Shown one piece after another: positions 25,486 to 33,830 of a stretch of DNA of 41,929 nucleotides. Position numbers and translations under genes: made by a program. Each line of letters opens with the position of its first letter. Positions within the stretch are counted from its first letter, which is position 1. The notes beneath the pieces are model-generated. The model saw only the letters and a program-made list of their open reading frames with translations, was not told the DNA's origin and made no database searches. The DNA comes from Bacteroidales bacterium (GTDB lineage Bacteria; Bacteroidota; Bacteroidia; Bacteroidales; UBA12077). The DNA lies in NCBI GenBank assembly GCA_030668615.1, contig DAOUTQ010000007.1, positions 1-41,929 on the forward strand. The letters are read 5' to 3'.

Positions 25486-27669
25486 TTAAAGTTTTAGGTT
25501 TGAAAATCTGTCGGTAGTTTCGAAATTGTATTTAGGATATTCAAAAACAGGAAATCTACTTTCTGTTTCTCCAATAGAATAACCCCAAAGTGTATCATAA
25601 TCTTCCTTATCTTCATTCATCTTTTCGAGCTGACGAAGATATTCGCCAATTGGTTTTGATTCAACAATAATAACATCATTCATATTATGAATAATCGGAC
25701 TATGGTTTCTTGTAGAATCGTGATCAAACTTAAGAATTCTTCTTCCTCGTCTTGTTATTCCAATTGTCCTGAATGTCAAGCTCTTGCCAACGCCAGGAAG
25801 ATTAAGAACATTACGGTCTGTCGCTAAAAACGGAAGATTCTCTCTTTCCCTTAAGTAAGAAATATTCTCGATCATATGCTTTGCATTAAGCTGATACATT
25901 CTGATCAGCTCCTTATATTTCTTTGGAATTCTACCAATTCTTTTTTCTTCCAACTGTTCTTGTACAGCTCGTGCATTTGTTGCAAAATTGTTGTAATTCT
26001 CCATGTATCCTTTAACGGTAAACGTGTAGTATGTAATTACACCAATATCATTCAATACTTTTCGTAGCTTATTTGTATGACCTCTTCGTGAAGACGCTGC
26101 AGTAAAAACATGTTGGTTGGTTATGGTCCAACCTGCATTAACTATTTTTTCTATTCCGGTCTTAACTTCAGGTGTAATTTCCATTGCAGATTCAAAATGA
26201 GTTTGAATTACAAATTGTTTTACACCAATCTTTTCTGCTTTTTCTTTAAATTCAGAAAGGATTTTTATTAAATCATGAGTAATACGCTGAGGTAAATATA
26301 CTGGAAGTCGAGTTCCAAGTCTTACGCGAAGCATTTCTGCATGTTTTTCACCATTTTCAAGAGTTTCATTTTTCTCTCTTTTTCTCTTTGCCATTTCATA
26401 TACAGCATCAAGAATTTTTTTAAGCGAATTATCAGAACTCATAAAAGCGTCGCCACCTGTAATAAGAATGTCTCTTAATTGTGTGTCGTTCTCAAAATAA
26501 TTAAGCAGTCGTTCGAGCTTCGCAGGCCACTTTTCAGTTGGTTCTAGTTTATCCAATTCGAAATTTAAGTTTCCTCTCTGGAAATCGTACATTCTTTGAC
26601 ATGATGCACATAATCCACCACAAGCACGTCCCATAGAGTCAGGAATTAATATTGCAACCTCAGGATATCTTCTGTGCAAACTATGTGCTGATGGTAAAAT
26701 CCAGCCAGCTGCATTTGGCTTGTCGCGTTCAACAATATCTTCTTTTTCCCAGGCAACAATATGTCCAAATTCGTGAATTAATTCTTTACTATAAATAATA
26801 TAATCACGAATTGCAGCATCATTATATGTCTTTTTCTTTTTGTTTACTTCTAATAAAGATAAATAATAAGGATTAACAAAAAATGGTATACCTTCTTTTT
26901 CAGCTTCCTTTAAAGTTTGCATTGTTTCATTATCTAAAGAGTAATCCAACATTCTATTTAACAAATCTGGATTTCTAACTGCAAATTTTAAATGAAATAA
27001 TTTTGTATCCCACCAAGCGGTTACTTTTTCATATTTTTCTTCCAATGACAATCCTGGTTCAAAATAAAATTTGGCACTTTCTATTTTACCCGAATCAATC
27101 AGGTCGATAATAATGTTTATAATACGATCTTTATTCTTCTTTCTACATTCAATAATATCTTTATCTAATCCCGATGGATGTTTGTCCATCCATGTTTGAA
27201 TTTGCTTACGATCGGGTAGTTTATGTTTTATTATTCCGGTAAACTGGCGAAATAAATGGAGCATATCAACAAAAAAGAAATATTTGCCGCCTCCGGTGCC
27301 GTTTTTTACTGCTAACCATAAAATTTTGAATGGAGTATTTGTTCTTTTTTGCCCGCGAACATTTAAATCACTGTATACTTGATTAGTATGATCAATATAA
27401 TCCAGAATTCGAATAGCTCCAACTTCTCTCCATTTTATTTTCTCAAATGCTTTTCTACCTGTTACTTCGTTGTTATAATATTGATATGCTTCTATGTTTT
27501 TCTTAAGTTCTGATTCAACCCAGATTTTAATTTTTAAATTAACTTCAATTTCTGTCTCAGAATCTATTAGAATCTCTTTTAATTTTGGATTCTCTTCAAG
27601 AATAATATTTACAATGTTTAGTGATTTTTGACTTATTTGAACTTTTTCTTCTGCAGTATAATTAACCAT
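25486..27669 (-). CDS. KamA-family radical SAM aminomutase, glutamate 2,3-aminomutase-like, with long N-terminal extension
   Basis: A 727-residue PLP- and SAM-dependent aminomutase homologue. The lysine 2,3-aminomutase (LAM) core starts near residue 215: NPYYLSL (266-272), the cluster motif CGGLCASC (C350, C354, C357) with R359, ITGGDAFMSSD (403-413), RLGTRLPVYLPQRIT (450-464), and PGVGK with the PLP lysine K629. The two LAM residues that hold the side-chain ammonium, Asp293 and Asp330, align by eye with K553 and N623. Lys and Asn are, to my knowledge, the glutamate 2,3-aminomutase residues. About 215 extra N-terminal residues have no family I recognise. A -7 box TATTTTTG (27708-27715) and an AGAGGAA site precede the ATG. 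Confidence 0.85.
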   Translation of the reverse strand: MVNYTAEEKVQISQKSLNIVNIILEENPKLKEILIDSETEIEVNLKIKIWVESELKKNIEAYQYYNNEVTGRKAFEKIKWREVGAIRILDYIDHTNQVYSDLNVRGQKRTNTPFKILWLAVKNGTGGGKYFFFVDMLHLFRQFTGIIKHKLPDRKQIQTWMDKHPSGLDKDIIECRKKNKDRIINIIIDLIDSGKIESAKFYFEPGLSLEEKYEKVTAWWDTKLFHLKFAVRNPDLLNRMLDYSLDNETMQTLKEAEKEGIPFFVNPYYLSLLEVNKKKKTYNDAAIRDYIIYSKELIHEFGHIVAWEKEDIVERDKPNAAGWILPSAHSLHRRYPEVAILIPDSMGRACGGLCASCQRMYDFQRGNLNFELDKLEPTEKWPAKLERLLNYFENDTQLRDILITGGDAFMSSDNSLKKILDAVYEMAKRKREKNETLENGEKHAEMLRVRLGTRLPVYLPQRITHDLIKILSEFKEKAEKIGVKQFVIQTHFESAMEITPEVKTGIEKIVNAGWTITNQHVFTAASSRRGHTNKLRKVLNDIGVITYYTFTVKGYMENYNNFATNARAVQEQLEEKRIGRIPKKYKELIRMYQLNAKHMIENISYLRERENLPFLATDRNVLNLPGVGKSLTFRTIGITRRGRRILKFDHDSTRNHSPIIHNMNDVIIVESKPIGEYLRQLEKMNEDKEDYDTLWGYSIGETESRFPVFEYPKYNFETTDRFSNLKL

Positions 27670-27707
27670 CTCTCAATTCCTCTCGATTATTCAATATAAA
27701 ATAACTG

Positions 27708-27715
27708 CAAAAATA
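27708..27715 (-). promoter_or_regulatory. -7 promoter box of the aminomutase-like gene
   Basis: The minus strand reads TATTTTTG, a perfect TAnnTTTG box, 38 bases before the ATG at 27669. Confidence 0.5.
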
Positions 27716-27838
27716 GATATCCGAATATGCAGTAAATAAAATCCTTAAAGACTTAACATCTTTGAAAAGGATTTGTTTAGGAATTGCAAAATTATCGAAA
27801 AATGTTCAGAAATCAAAGCAGGATAGGCTAAATCCAAA

Positions 27839-28435
27839 TTACATTCCTTCAACATCAATATTATGAACTGTCTTAATATAATATATGATATCAGAAAAAA
27901 ATAAGCTAAAATTATGTCTCAGGAATTCATAATTATCTTTCATTACATCAATTGCAAAATCCGCATGATCAGGCAATGATGTATATTTTGCCATGGTACT
28001 TAAAACCGAACGAATTCCTTCAATATCTTTATACGAGTATATGCGGTTGTTTTTTATAAGTCTTGGTACAAATTCCTGTACTTCAGCAGGAAGCATGTCA
28101 TTTCGTTTTATCAGCAAATTATGAAAATCATCAATATAATCTTTCAAGTCAATAAAAGAATATTTGGACCAGTTAACTGCTAAAAAATGATCATAAAGAA
28201 TATCTATAACTATTCCTGCATATTTTCGGTATTTAGGAGCAAATAGTATTTTAGCATCAAGTGTATGGGTGTTTTTATCCGTAAATGAATCAATAAAACG
28301 ATGTAATAATATTCCTCTTTTAATTTCTTCGGGATAAATGTGATATTCCTTTCCTTTTATATAATCCCCAATAAAGTTTCCGATTTTAACATCATCACTA
28401 TTACCTGAAAGATATATGTGAGCAAGAAAGTTCAT
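27839..28435 (-). CDS. Acyl carrier protein phosphodiesterase-like protein (AcpH family)
   Basis: The 198-residue protein begins MNFLAHIYLSG, with KIGNFIGDYIKG and GILLHRFIDSFTDKN, the signature of AcpH, which removes the phosphopantetheine arm from holo-ACP. The His and Asp residues of the HD-like metal site (H5 and the HRFID...TD stretch) are present, and the later YDHFLAVNW is also family-like. In Bacteroidota the physiological role is less certain than in Escherichia coli. It lies between two larger genes and probably has its own promoter: TATCTTTA at 28444-28451, only 8 bases before the ATG. Confidence 0.85.
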   Translation of the reverse strand: MNFLAHIYLSGNSDDVKIGNFIGDYIKGKEYHIYPEEIKRGILLHRFIDSFTDKNTHTLDAKILFAPKYRKYAGIVIDILYDHFLAVNWSKYSFIDLKDYIDDFHNLLIKRNDMLPAEVQEFVPRLIKNNRIYSYKDIEGIRSVLSTMAKYTSLPDHADFAIDVMKDNYEFLRHNFSLFFSDIIYYIKTVHNIDVEGM

Positions 28436-28525
28436 TATGTATTTAAAGATAAGAAATGAATATCATACTAATTTACGTATGTTTTTGATAATTTGTTCAA
28501 ACACTTAACCATTTAACAGTTTTTT

Positions 28526-28546
28526 AAACATGTTTCTTAACATGTT
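28526..28546. repeat. Two adjacent AACATGTT palindromes
   Basis: AAACATGTTT (28526-28535) and AACATGTT (28539-28546) are 8- to 10-base perfect palindromes spaced by one helical turn and a little more, in the 284-base gap between the divergent AcpH-like and cDPG-synthase-like genes. They could be an operator for either. Confidence 0.45.
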
Positions 28547-28664
28547 TTTGAGTTTTTCAGTGGATTTCTGTAATTGTCATAGAATTAGACAATTGTTAAA
28601 AAAAGTTAAGAATACTTTGCATTAAACTTTATAGGTTTAAATTATTAATTCTTGCTTTAAAATC

Positions 28665-28672
28665 TAACTTTG
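28665..28672 (+). promoter_or_regulatory. -7 promoter box of the cDPG-synthase-like gene
   Basis: TAACTTTG fits TAnnTTTG and lies 47 bases before the ATG. No clear -33 TTG is seen at the right distance. Confidence 0.5.
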
Positions 28673-28708
28673 TTGGACATTATTAAAAACTAATTAATTA
28701 AAAATAAA

Positions 28709-28715
28709 AAGGAGG
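28709..28715 (+). promoter_or_regulatory. Strong ribosome binding site AAGGAGG
   Basis: AAGGAGG stands four bases before the ATG at 28720. A near-complete Shine-Dalgarno sequence is unusual in this window and in Bacteroidota generally, and suggests high expression. It also fixes the start codon. Confidence 0.8.
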
Positions 28716-28719
28716 AATT

Positions 28720-30060
28720 ATGGCTAAGAAGAATGTTCTAATTATCGGAGCAGCTGGAAGAGACTTCCACAACTTTAACACTTATTACAGAGATAATGCA
28801 GATTATAATGTAGTAGCTTTTACTGCTGCTCAAATTCCTGATATAGATGGAAGAAAATATCCGGCTGAATTAGCAGGAGAATTATACCCAGAAGGAATTC
28901 CAATTTATGCTCAAGAAGAATTGGAAAGATTAATAGTAGATTTAAAAGTTGAAGATTGCATATTTTCATATAGTGATGTTCCTTATAATTTTGTAATGAG
29001 CTTAAGTGCTGTTGTTAATACAGTTGGAGCTAACTTCGTATTATTAGGACCTGAAAAAACTATGATTAAGAGTACTAAGCCTCTTATTGCTGTTGGTGCT
29101 GTTCGTACAGGTTGTGGTAAATCACAAACTTCACGTAGAATTATTGAATTACTAATGGAACAAGGACTTAAAGTTGTTGCTATTCGTCACCCGATGCCTT
29201 ATGGTGATTTAGTAGCTCAAAAAGTTCAGCGTTTTGCTACTGTTGAAGATTTAGCTAAACATAAGTGTACTATCGAAGAAATGGAAGAGTACGAACCACA
29301 TGTAGTTCGTGGTAATGTAATTTATGCTGGTGTTGATTATGAAGCTATTGTAAGAGCTGCTGAAAATGATCCTGATGGTTGTGATGTTATTCTTTGGGAT
29401 GGTGGAAATAATGATTTCCCATTTTACAAGCCAGATCTAATGGTTACTGTTGTTGATCCACATAGACCAGGTCACGAATTAGCATATTATCCAGGTGAAG
29501 TTACTCTACGAATGGCTGATTATGTTGTAATTAACAAAATGGATTCTGCTGATGCTGATGCTATTCAAATAGTTCGTGATAACATTGCAAAGGTTAGTCC
29601 TAATGCTGTTGTTGTTGATGGAGCTTCTCCACTTACAATTGATAAACCAGAATTAGTTAGAGGTAAAAGAGTTCTTGTTGTTGAAGACGGACCAACATTA
29701 ACTCATGGTGAAATGAAAATTGGTGCTGGTACTGTTGCTGCTAAGAAATGTGGTGCTGCTGAATTAGTAGATCCAAGAGAATATGCTGTTGGTAAATTAG
29801 CTGAAACATTCAGAATCTATCCTAATATTGGAACTTTACTTCCTGCAATGGGTTATGGCGATCAGCAAATTAAAGACTTAGAAGCTACAATAGACAAAAC
29901 ACCTTGTGATGTTGTTGTTATTGCTACTCCAATTGACTTAAAGAGAATCGTTAAAATAAACAAGCCTTCTGTTAAGGTTGGATACGATTTACAAGAAATT
30001 GGTACTCCAGATTTAGCTCAAGCCGTTAATGAATTTATTCAAAAGAAAAATTTGAAATAA
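28720..30060 (+). CDS. Cyclic 2,3-diphosphoglycerate synthase-like P-loop protein (COG2403)
   Basis: A 446-residue soluble protein of the COG2403 family, which includes the methanogen enzyme that closes 2,3-bisphosphoglycerate to cyclic DPG with ATP. An N-terminal Rossmann-like part starts VLIIGAAGRDFHNFN, followed by a P-loop domain with GAVRTGCGKSQTSR (126-139, K134, S135), DVILWDGGNNDFPF (Walker-B-like) and VINKMD (NKxD-like). The last makes it look like a GTPase, and many databases call it that. Its role in bacteria is not settled. Codon use is regular and the ribosome binding site is strong, both signs of abundant protein. A clear terminator follows. It sits about 1 kb from the glutamate-aminomutase-like gene. 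Confidence 0.85.
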   Translation: MAKKNVLIIGAAGRDFHNFNTYYRDNADYNVVAFTAAQIPDIDGRKYPAELAGELYPEGIPIYAQEELERLIVDLKVEDCIFSYSDVPYNFVMSLSAVVNTVGANFVLLGPEKTMIKSTKPLIAVGAVRTGCGKSQTSRRIIELLMEQGLKVVAIRHPMPYGDLVAQKVQRFATVEDLAKHKCTIEEMEEYEPHVVRGNVIYAGVDYEAIVRAAENDPDGCDVILWDGGNNDFPFYKPDLMVTVVDPHRPGHELAYYPGEVTLRMADYVVINKMDSADADAIQIVRDNIAKVSPNAVVVDGASPLTIDKPELVRGKRVLVVEDGPTLTHGEMKIGAGTVAAKKCGAAELVDPREYAVGKLAETFRIYPNIGTLLPAMGYGDQQIKDLEATIDKTPCDVVVIATPIDLKRIVKINKPSVKVGYDLQEIGTPDLAQAVNEFIQKKNLK

Positions 30061-30078
30061 AATAAATTTATTTGATAG

Positions 30079-30114
30079 AAGAGCTGTCTTTATTGAGGCA
30101 GCTCTTTTTATTTT
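30079..30114 (+). terminator. Rho-independent terminator of the cDPG-synthase-like gene
   Basis: AAGAGCTGTC (30079-30088) pairs with GGCAGCTCTT (30097-30106), one G-U pair, around an 8-base loop, and is followed by a T-rich tract. Confidence 0.85.
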
Positions 30115-30145
30115 GGCATAATTTTAGAATTAACTTTCCGGAAAC

Positions 30146-30175
30146 TTGAAATTTTATATTTATCTGGTATTTTTG
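30146..30175 (+). promoter_or_regulatory. Promoter of the secreted hypothetical protein gene
   Basis: TTG (30146-30148) and TATTTTTG (30168-30175) are separated by 19 bases, a full Bacteroidota promoter match. Transcription would start only a few bases before the ATG at 30188 or 30194. Confidence 0.6.
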
Positions 30176-30187
30176 TAAAAAAATTTA

Positions 30188-30796
30188 ATGATTATGAATA
30201 AGATAATTTTAATTTGTCTGGCCCTTTTTTTAGCAATTAACTATGTTGATGCTCAGGTAATATATCCGGAAGAAAGTGATACGACAATTAATCAAGTTGA
30301 TGAAACGAATAAAATATCAGATAAAGAGCTGGAAACTGATATTATTTATCAGCACGACGGAACTGAGAAGAAAGTGAATGTTAAGAAAATCTATCTTAAC
30401 GATCTATATTATTCATTGCCTGGTGAAACTAAAGTTAATAAAATGGACCAACGACTCGTTCATAAAATAAAATATAAAACCGGCAAAATAGAAATATTAA
30501 ATGAAACTGCTCCAGAAGTAAGAGAAATTGGAGATTACAGAAAAGTGAAAGTAACTGAAAATCCTGATGAAGTTGAAGGCTTAATTGAAGTCGCAAAACT
30601 TGAAGCTAAAGCTGAGGGTAGCGATAGAAGGTACTCTACTCCAAAAGCATTGGAAAGGACGGCTGTTATTGTGCTCAGAAGAAAAGCTGCGCTGGTAAAT
30701 GGAGAGATTGTTTTAATAACGGGTAAAAAAACAAATGTAGCATTTGGTGAAATTCCATCAGTTACATTATATGGTACAGCATATTCTTACAGATAA
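30188..30796 (+). CDS. Secreted hypothetical protein
   Basis: A 202-residue protein with a signal peptide (about 1-22: basic start, hydrophobic core LILICLALFLAI-like, cleavage near VDA-Q). The mature part is charged, with no membrane helix; the C-terminal half, from about residue 150 (YSTPKALERTAVIVLRRKAA...) to the end at YGTAYSYR, looks like an alpha/beta domain. The two halves may be separate: a short repeat-poor N-terminal part with IIYQHDGTEKKVNVKKIYL and this C-terminal part. I do not recognise a family. A second ATG at 30194 is also possible. It is monocistronic, between two terminators. Confidence 0.7.
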   Translation: MIMNKIILICLALFLAINYVDAQVIYPEESDTTINQVDETNKISDKELETDIIYQHDGTEKKVNVKKIYLNDLYYSLPGETKVNKMDQRLVHKIKYKTGKIEILNETAPEVREIGDYRKVKVTENPDEVEGLIEVAKLEAKAEGSDRRYSTPKALERTAVIVLRRKAALVNGEIVLITGKKTNVAFGEIPSVTLYGTAYSYR

Positions 30797-30813
30797 ATAA
30801 AATATTTAAAATG

Positions 30814-30845
30814 AAAAGGCGATCAATTTGATCGCCTTTTTTTAT
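30814..30845. terminator. Bidirectional terminator
   Basis: AAAAGGCGATCAA (30814-30826) and TTGATCGCCTTTT (30828-30840) form a perfect stem with A-runs and T-runs on both sides. It can stop both the plus-strand secreted protein gene and the minus-strand acyltransferase operon. Confidence 0.88.
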
Positions 30846-32191
30846 TTTGTTATTGTATTCATCTTAGTACAGATATAATCGTAACTATCTTTTAATTCTT
30901 GCAAATCTTTATTCTTAAACCATGTTTTAAAAGTAAATCTAATGCGAGCACAAAGTTTTTTAGCTTCAATATAATATTGAAAAGCAAAAAGCCCTGCAAA
31001 TGGTAATAAAACCAATACAGATATCTTTAACCACCATGGTTCAGCTATAAATGATCCTGCAACTATTAAGATAATGTAATACAAAGGAAATATTATTATT
31101 GCTATAACAGTTCTTACTGAACTTACAAATTGTGGATCTTTGATTTTATTAGTTAACCAAACAGGTATTTTGTATGGCAAATAATTTATTGTCCCACCAA
31201 TTAAATATATTGGTAGAAATAATATTGCCAATAAGGTTCTTAATAAAATACCAAAAACTGAGAAAGGAGCCTTCTGAACTACCCAATGTCTAAAGTTGAG
31301 TTTATTCAACAATTCAGAATATCTTGATGTTTTTTCAGCTAACTCTTTTGTTTCTTCAGGATTGCTTTCAATAAACTCGTTTAAATTATTAATTATATCT
31401 TTTTGAGCATAAAACTGATGTGGTTGCTCATTCTTTTGCCCCATTTTTTTAATCATTTGAGGAAGAAATAAATACCTGATATTGTCAAACATATCATAAT
31501 ATTCTTCATTCTCAATATGAATCATATATTTTTTTAGCTCAGTAGCAACTCGTTCCCTAAGAAGATTCATTCCTCGTGCAGGATGTTTTTTATACTCTTC
31601 ATAATATTCCGAAACACTAATAGGTTCACCGAAATTAATAAAAAGCCTGCTTCTGAAATTTAAATAATCGCTCCAATCTAAACCTACAGGAACAATTTTA
31701 ATATTTAGATTAAAATCATTTGATTCTTCTGCTTCAAAAACAATTCGTGAAACACCTTTTTTTAGTGTTCTTAACCTTCTTATTCCTGCATGATTTCCTT
31801 CTGGAAGAATTACTAAACCATTTTTATTTTTTAATACATCAACCGTTTTTCGAAAAATTGCCTCGTTATTTCCTAAGCTTTCTTTTCCATCTCGAATACG
31901 ATAAATTGGTAAAATCCGTAAAAATGTAAGGATTTTTGCAATTGCTGGTTTCTTAAAGATGTCAGCACGAGCAAGAAATACTGGTTCAGAATCAACCTTG
32001 GCAAGAACTGCCAAAGCATCCATTAAAGCATTCTGATGATTCGGAGTATAAATTATGATTTCATCCTTTGGAATATTCTTTTTATTATGAATTTTTGTTC
32101 TAAAATATGTTGTTGTTACAAAATCAACATAGGGTTTTAAAAGTGAATAGAAGAAGGAGGGTTTCTCAATGTCTTCTCTGTTTACTGCCAT
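30842..32191 (-). CDS. PlsC-type acyltransferase with C-terminal membrane region
   Basis: A 449-residue protein. The N-terminal part carries the glycerolipid acyltransferase motifs: PNHQNALMDALA (NHx4D block I) at about 50-61 and a block III-like LPEGNHAG at about 129-136. It is expected to acylate lysophosphatidate or a related lipid at the inner membrane. The C-terminal third (about 305-410) adds three to four hydrophobic helices, making it longer than the ~240-residue PlsC. It follows the BASS-family transporter gene by 12 bases and is probably co-transcribed with it. Confidence 0.86.
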   Translation of the reverse strand: MAVNREDIEKPSFFYSLLKPYVDFVTTTYFRTKIHNKKNIPKDEIIIYTPNHQNALMDALAVLAKVDSEPVFLARADIFKKPAIAKILTFLRILPIYRIRDGKESLGNNEAIFRKTVDVLKNKNGLVILPEGNHAGIRRLRTLKKGVSRIVFEAEESNDFNLNIKIVPVGLDWSDYLNFRSRLFINFGEPISVSEYYEEYKKHPARGMNLLRERVATELKKYMIHIENEEYYDMFDNIRYLFLPQMIKKMGQKNEQPHQFYAQKDIINNLNEFIESNPEETKELAEKTSRYSELLNKLNFRHWVVQKAPFSVFGILLRTLLAILFLPIYLIGGTINYLPYKIPVWLTNKIKDPQFVSSVRTVIAIIIFPLYYIILIVAGSFIAEPWWLKISVLVLLPFAGLFAFQYYIEAKKLCARIRFTFKTWFKNKDLQELKDSYDYICTKMNTITK

Positions 32192-32203
32192 AAATATTAA
32201 TTG

Positions 32204-33145
32204 TTATTTAGATTCTTTTAAAGGTTTTCTTGACCAAAATGCAGCAATACCTAATCCTGATATTATATGCCATATCCCCCAAAGAGCGGCAATGAAAGCC
32301 ATTCCTCCGAGTCCGTTAAATAATTTCGGATTAAATATTAATACAAGCGCCAGTCCTGAATTTTGAATACCGGTTTCAATTGTTATTGTTCGAATATTAT
32401 TTTGATCTAATTTAAAAAGTTTTGCAATGGAAAAACCCGTTGTTAAAGCAAGCGCATTATGAATTAGTACTATAAAAAAGATAAAATGAACATATTTTAT
32501 GAAATTCACCCAGTTTAGAGCAAGAGCTCCTATAACATAGCTTGCAAAAATAACTATTGAAGCAATTTTTATTGGTTTAACAATTTTTGCGGTGATCTTT
32601 GGAAATTTGTATGAAAACAGCATTCCAAATGTTAAAGGAATACCAAGTAAAACTATCATTGTTTTAAACATTTCGAATGGGTCTATTTCAATTGGGATTA
32701 ATAAACCCGAACCTTTAGAATAAAATGTTGCGTAGATACTTCCCCAAAATGCAAAGTTTAAAGGAGTCATAATTAATGCTGAAAAATCGGCAACTGCTGT
32801 TAAACTAACAGAAAGTTCTGTATTCCCTTTTGCTGTTGCAGTCATAAAATTGGAAATATTTCCTCCTGGGCAGGCAGATACTAAAATCATTCCCAATGCA
32901 ATACTTGGCGATGGATTAATAATTAATACCAGACCCAGCGTTAGTAAAGGTAAAAGAAAAAACTGTGCTAACACACCTATAATTGCAGACTTTGGTTTTG
33001 TAATTACTCTTTTAAAGCGCTCTGTTTTAAGCTCTAACGCAACTCCGAACATAACAAATGCCAATGTTAAATTTAAGAGGAGCAAGCTTCCTTCATTAAA
33101 GTTTAAACGAATATTATCCAGATATTCCAATGAATCTGTAAACAT
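32204..33145 (-). CDS. Bile acid:sodium symporter (BASS) family protein
   Basis: A 313-residue membrane protein with nine to ten helices and the BASS signatures SACPGGNISNFMTATAKGN and the second crossing IETGIQNSGLALVL. Members move organic anions such as bile acids, pantoate or keto acids with Na+; the substrate here is unknown. The frame opens at a TTG at 33178, but the ATG at 33145 gives a better start, and a TAAATTTG -7-like box (33151-33158) directly precedes it. It leads a two-gene operon with the acyltransferase. Confidence 0.87.
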   Translation of the reverse strand: MFTDSLEYLDNIRLNFNEGSLLLLNLTLAFVMFGVALELKTERFKRVITKPKSAIIGVLAQFFLLPLLTLGLVLIINPSPSIALGMILVSACPGGNISNFMTATAKGNTELSVSLTAVADFSALIMTPLNFAFWGSIYATFYSKGSGLLIPIEIDPFEMFKTMIVLLGIPLTFGMLFSYKFPKITAKIVKPIKIASIVIFASYVIGALALNWVNFIKYVHFIFFIVLIHNALALTTGFSIAKLFKLDQNNIRTITIETGIQNSGLALVLIFNPKLFNGLGGMAFIAALWGIWHIISGLGIAAFWSRKPLKESK

Positions 33146-33343
33146 AATTTCAAATTTAATGTGGATAAAAATAAACAAATGAATTTAAAAAAAGAAAATA
33201 ATACCTTGAAGGCGTCTATTTAAAGATTTAATATTAGTTTAATCCTTAAAGAAAGGGTATTTAAAATTAATTTTATTTATTTGGTCAAAAACTGTTTTGT
33301 ATACTCGAAATTCTTATTAAAGATTTATATATTTACTTTAACC

Positions 33344-33351
33344 TAATTTTG
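33344..33351 (+). promoter_or_regulatory. -7 promoter box of the small helical protein gene
   Basis: TAATTTTG fits TAnnTTTG, 50 bases before the GTG start at 33402. The perfect short palindrome TTGGCATATAGCCAA overlaps the expected transcription start. Confidence 0.45.
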
Positions 33352-33401
33352 GCATATAGCCAATCATCTTACTATTTAATATTTAAACAATTGATTAAAT
33401 A

Positions 33402-33830
33402 GTGGAAAATAAACAAATATTAAAATTAATTGAGAATGTATCTGAAGTTCTTTCAATAATGATTGAACTGAAGAATAATGGGAGATTCAGAGAAGCTATC
33501 GAGAAAATTGATGATACATTACTTAAGTATTTTGATTGTGAAAAGGATTTTTTATATTCTATTTCAGAAGATTTTTTAATAAATGCACTTAAGCAGAAAA
33601 AAGGTCTTAATTCAGAGCAACTCGCCTCGTTAGCAGAACTGCTTAGCGAAAAAGGAGATATACTTCTTGAACAGAACAATTTAAAAGAAAGCCGAAAAGT
33701 ACTCAATAATACTTTGAAAATTTATTATTTCTTAAATGAGGAACAGGATTTCTTCTCTTTTAAAAACATGAACAAAATGGTTCTTATAAATGATAAATTA
33801 TCTCGGATTAATCTAAAAATACAATCCTAA
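33402..33830 (+). CDS. Small helical hypothetical protein
   Basis: A 142-residue soluble, all-helical protein without signal peptide. The pattern ILKLIENVSEVLSIMIELKNNGRFREAIEKIDDTL resembles the N-terminus of DUF6483-type proteins, and the second half (ELLSEKGDILLEQNNLKESRKVL) resembles a tetratricopeptide helix pair. The family call is weak. The start codon is probably GTG at 33402, since the next in-frame ATG would remove the first helix. It overlaps the stop of the convergent pgi gene by four bases. Confidence 0.65.
   Translation: MENKQILKLIENVSEVLSIMIELKNNGRFREAIEKIDDTLLKYFDCEKDFLYSISEDFLINALKQKKGLNSEQLASLAELLSEKGDILLEQNNLKESRKVLNNTLKIYYFLNEEQDFFSFKNMNKMVLINDKLSRINLKIQS

Noticed and set aside
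33146..33178. N-terminal extension of the BASS transporter from a TTG
   Set aside because: The residues do not fit the family start, and a -7-like promoter box lies inside this stretch.
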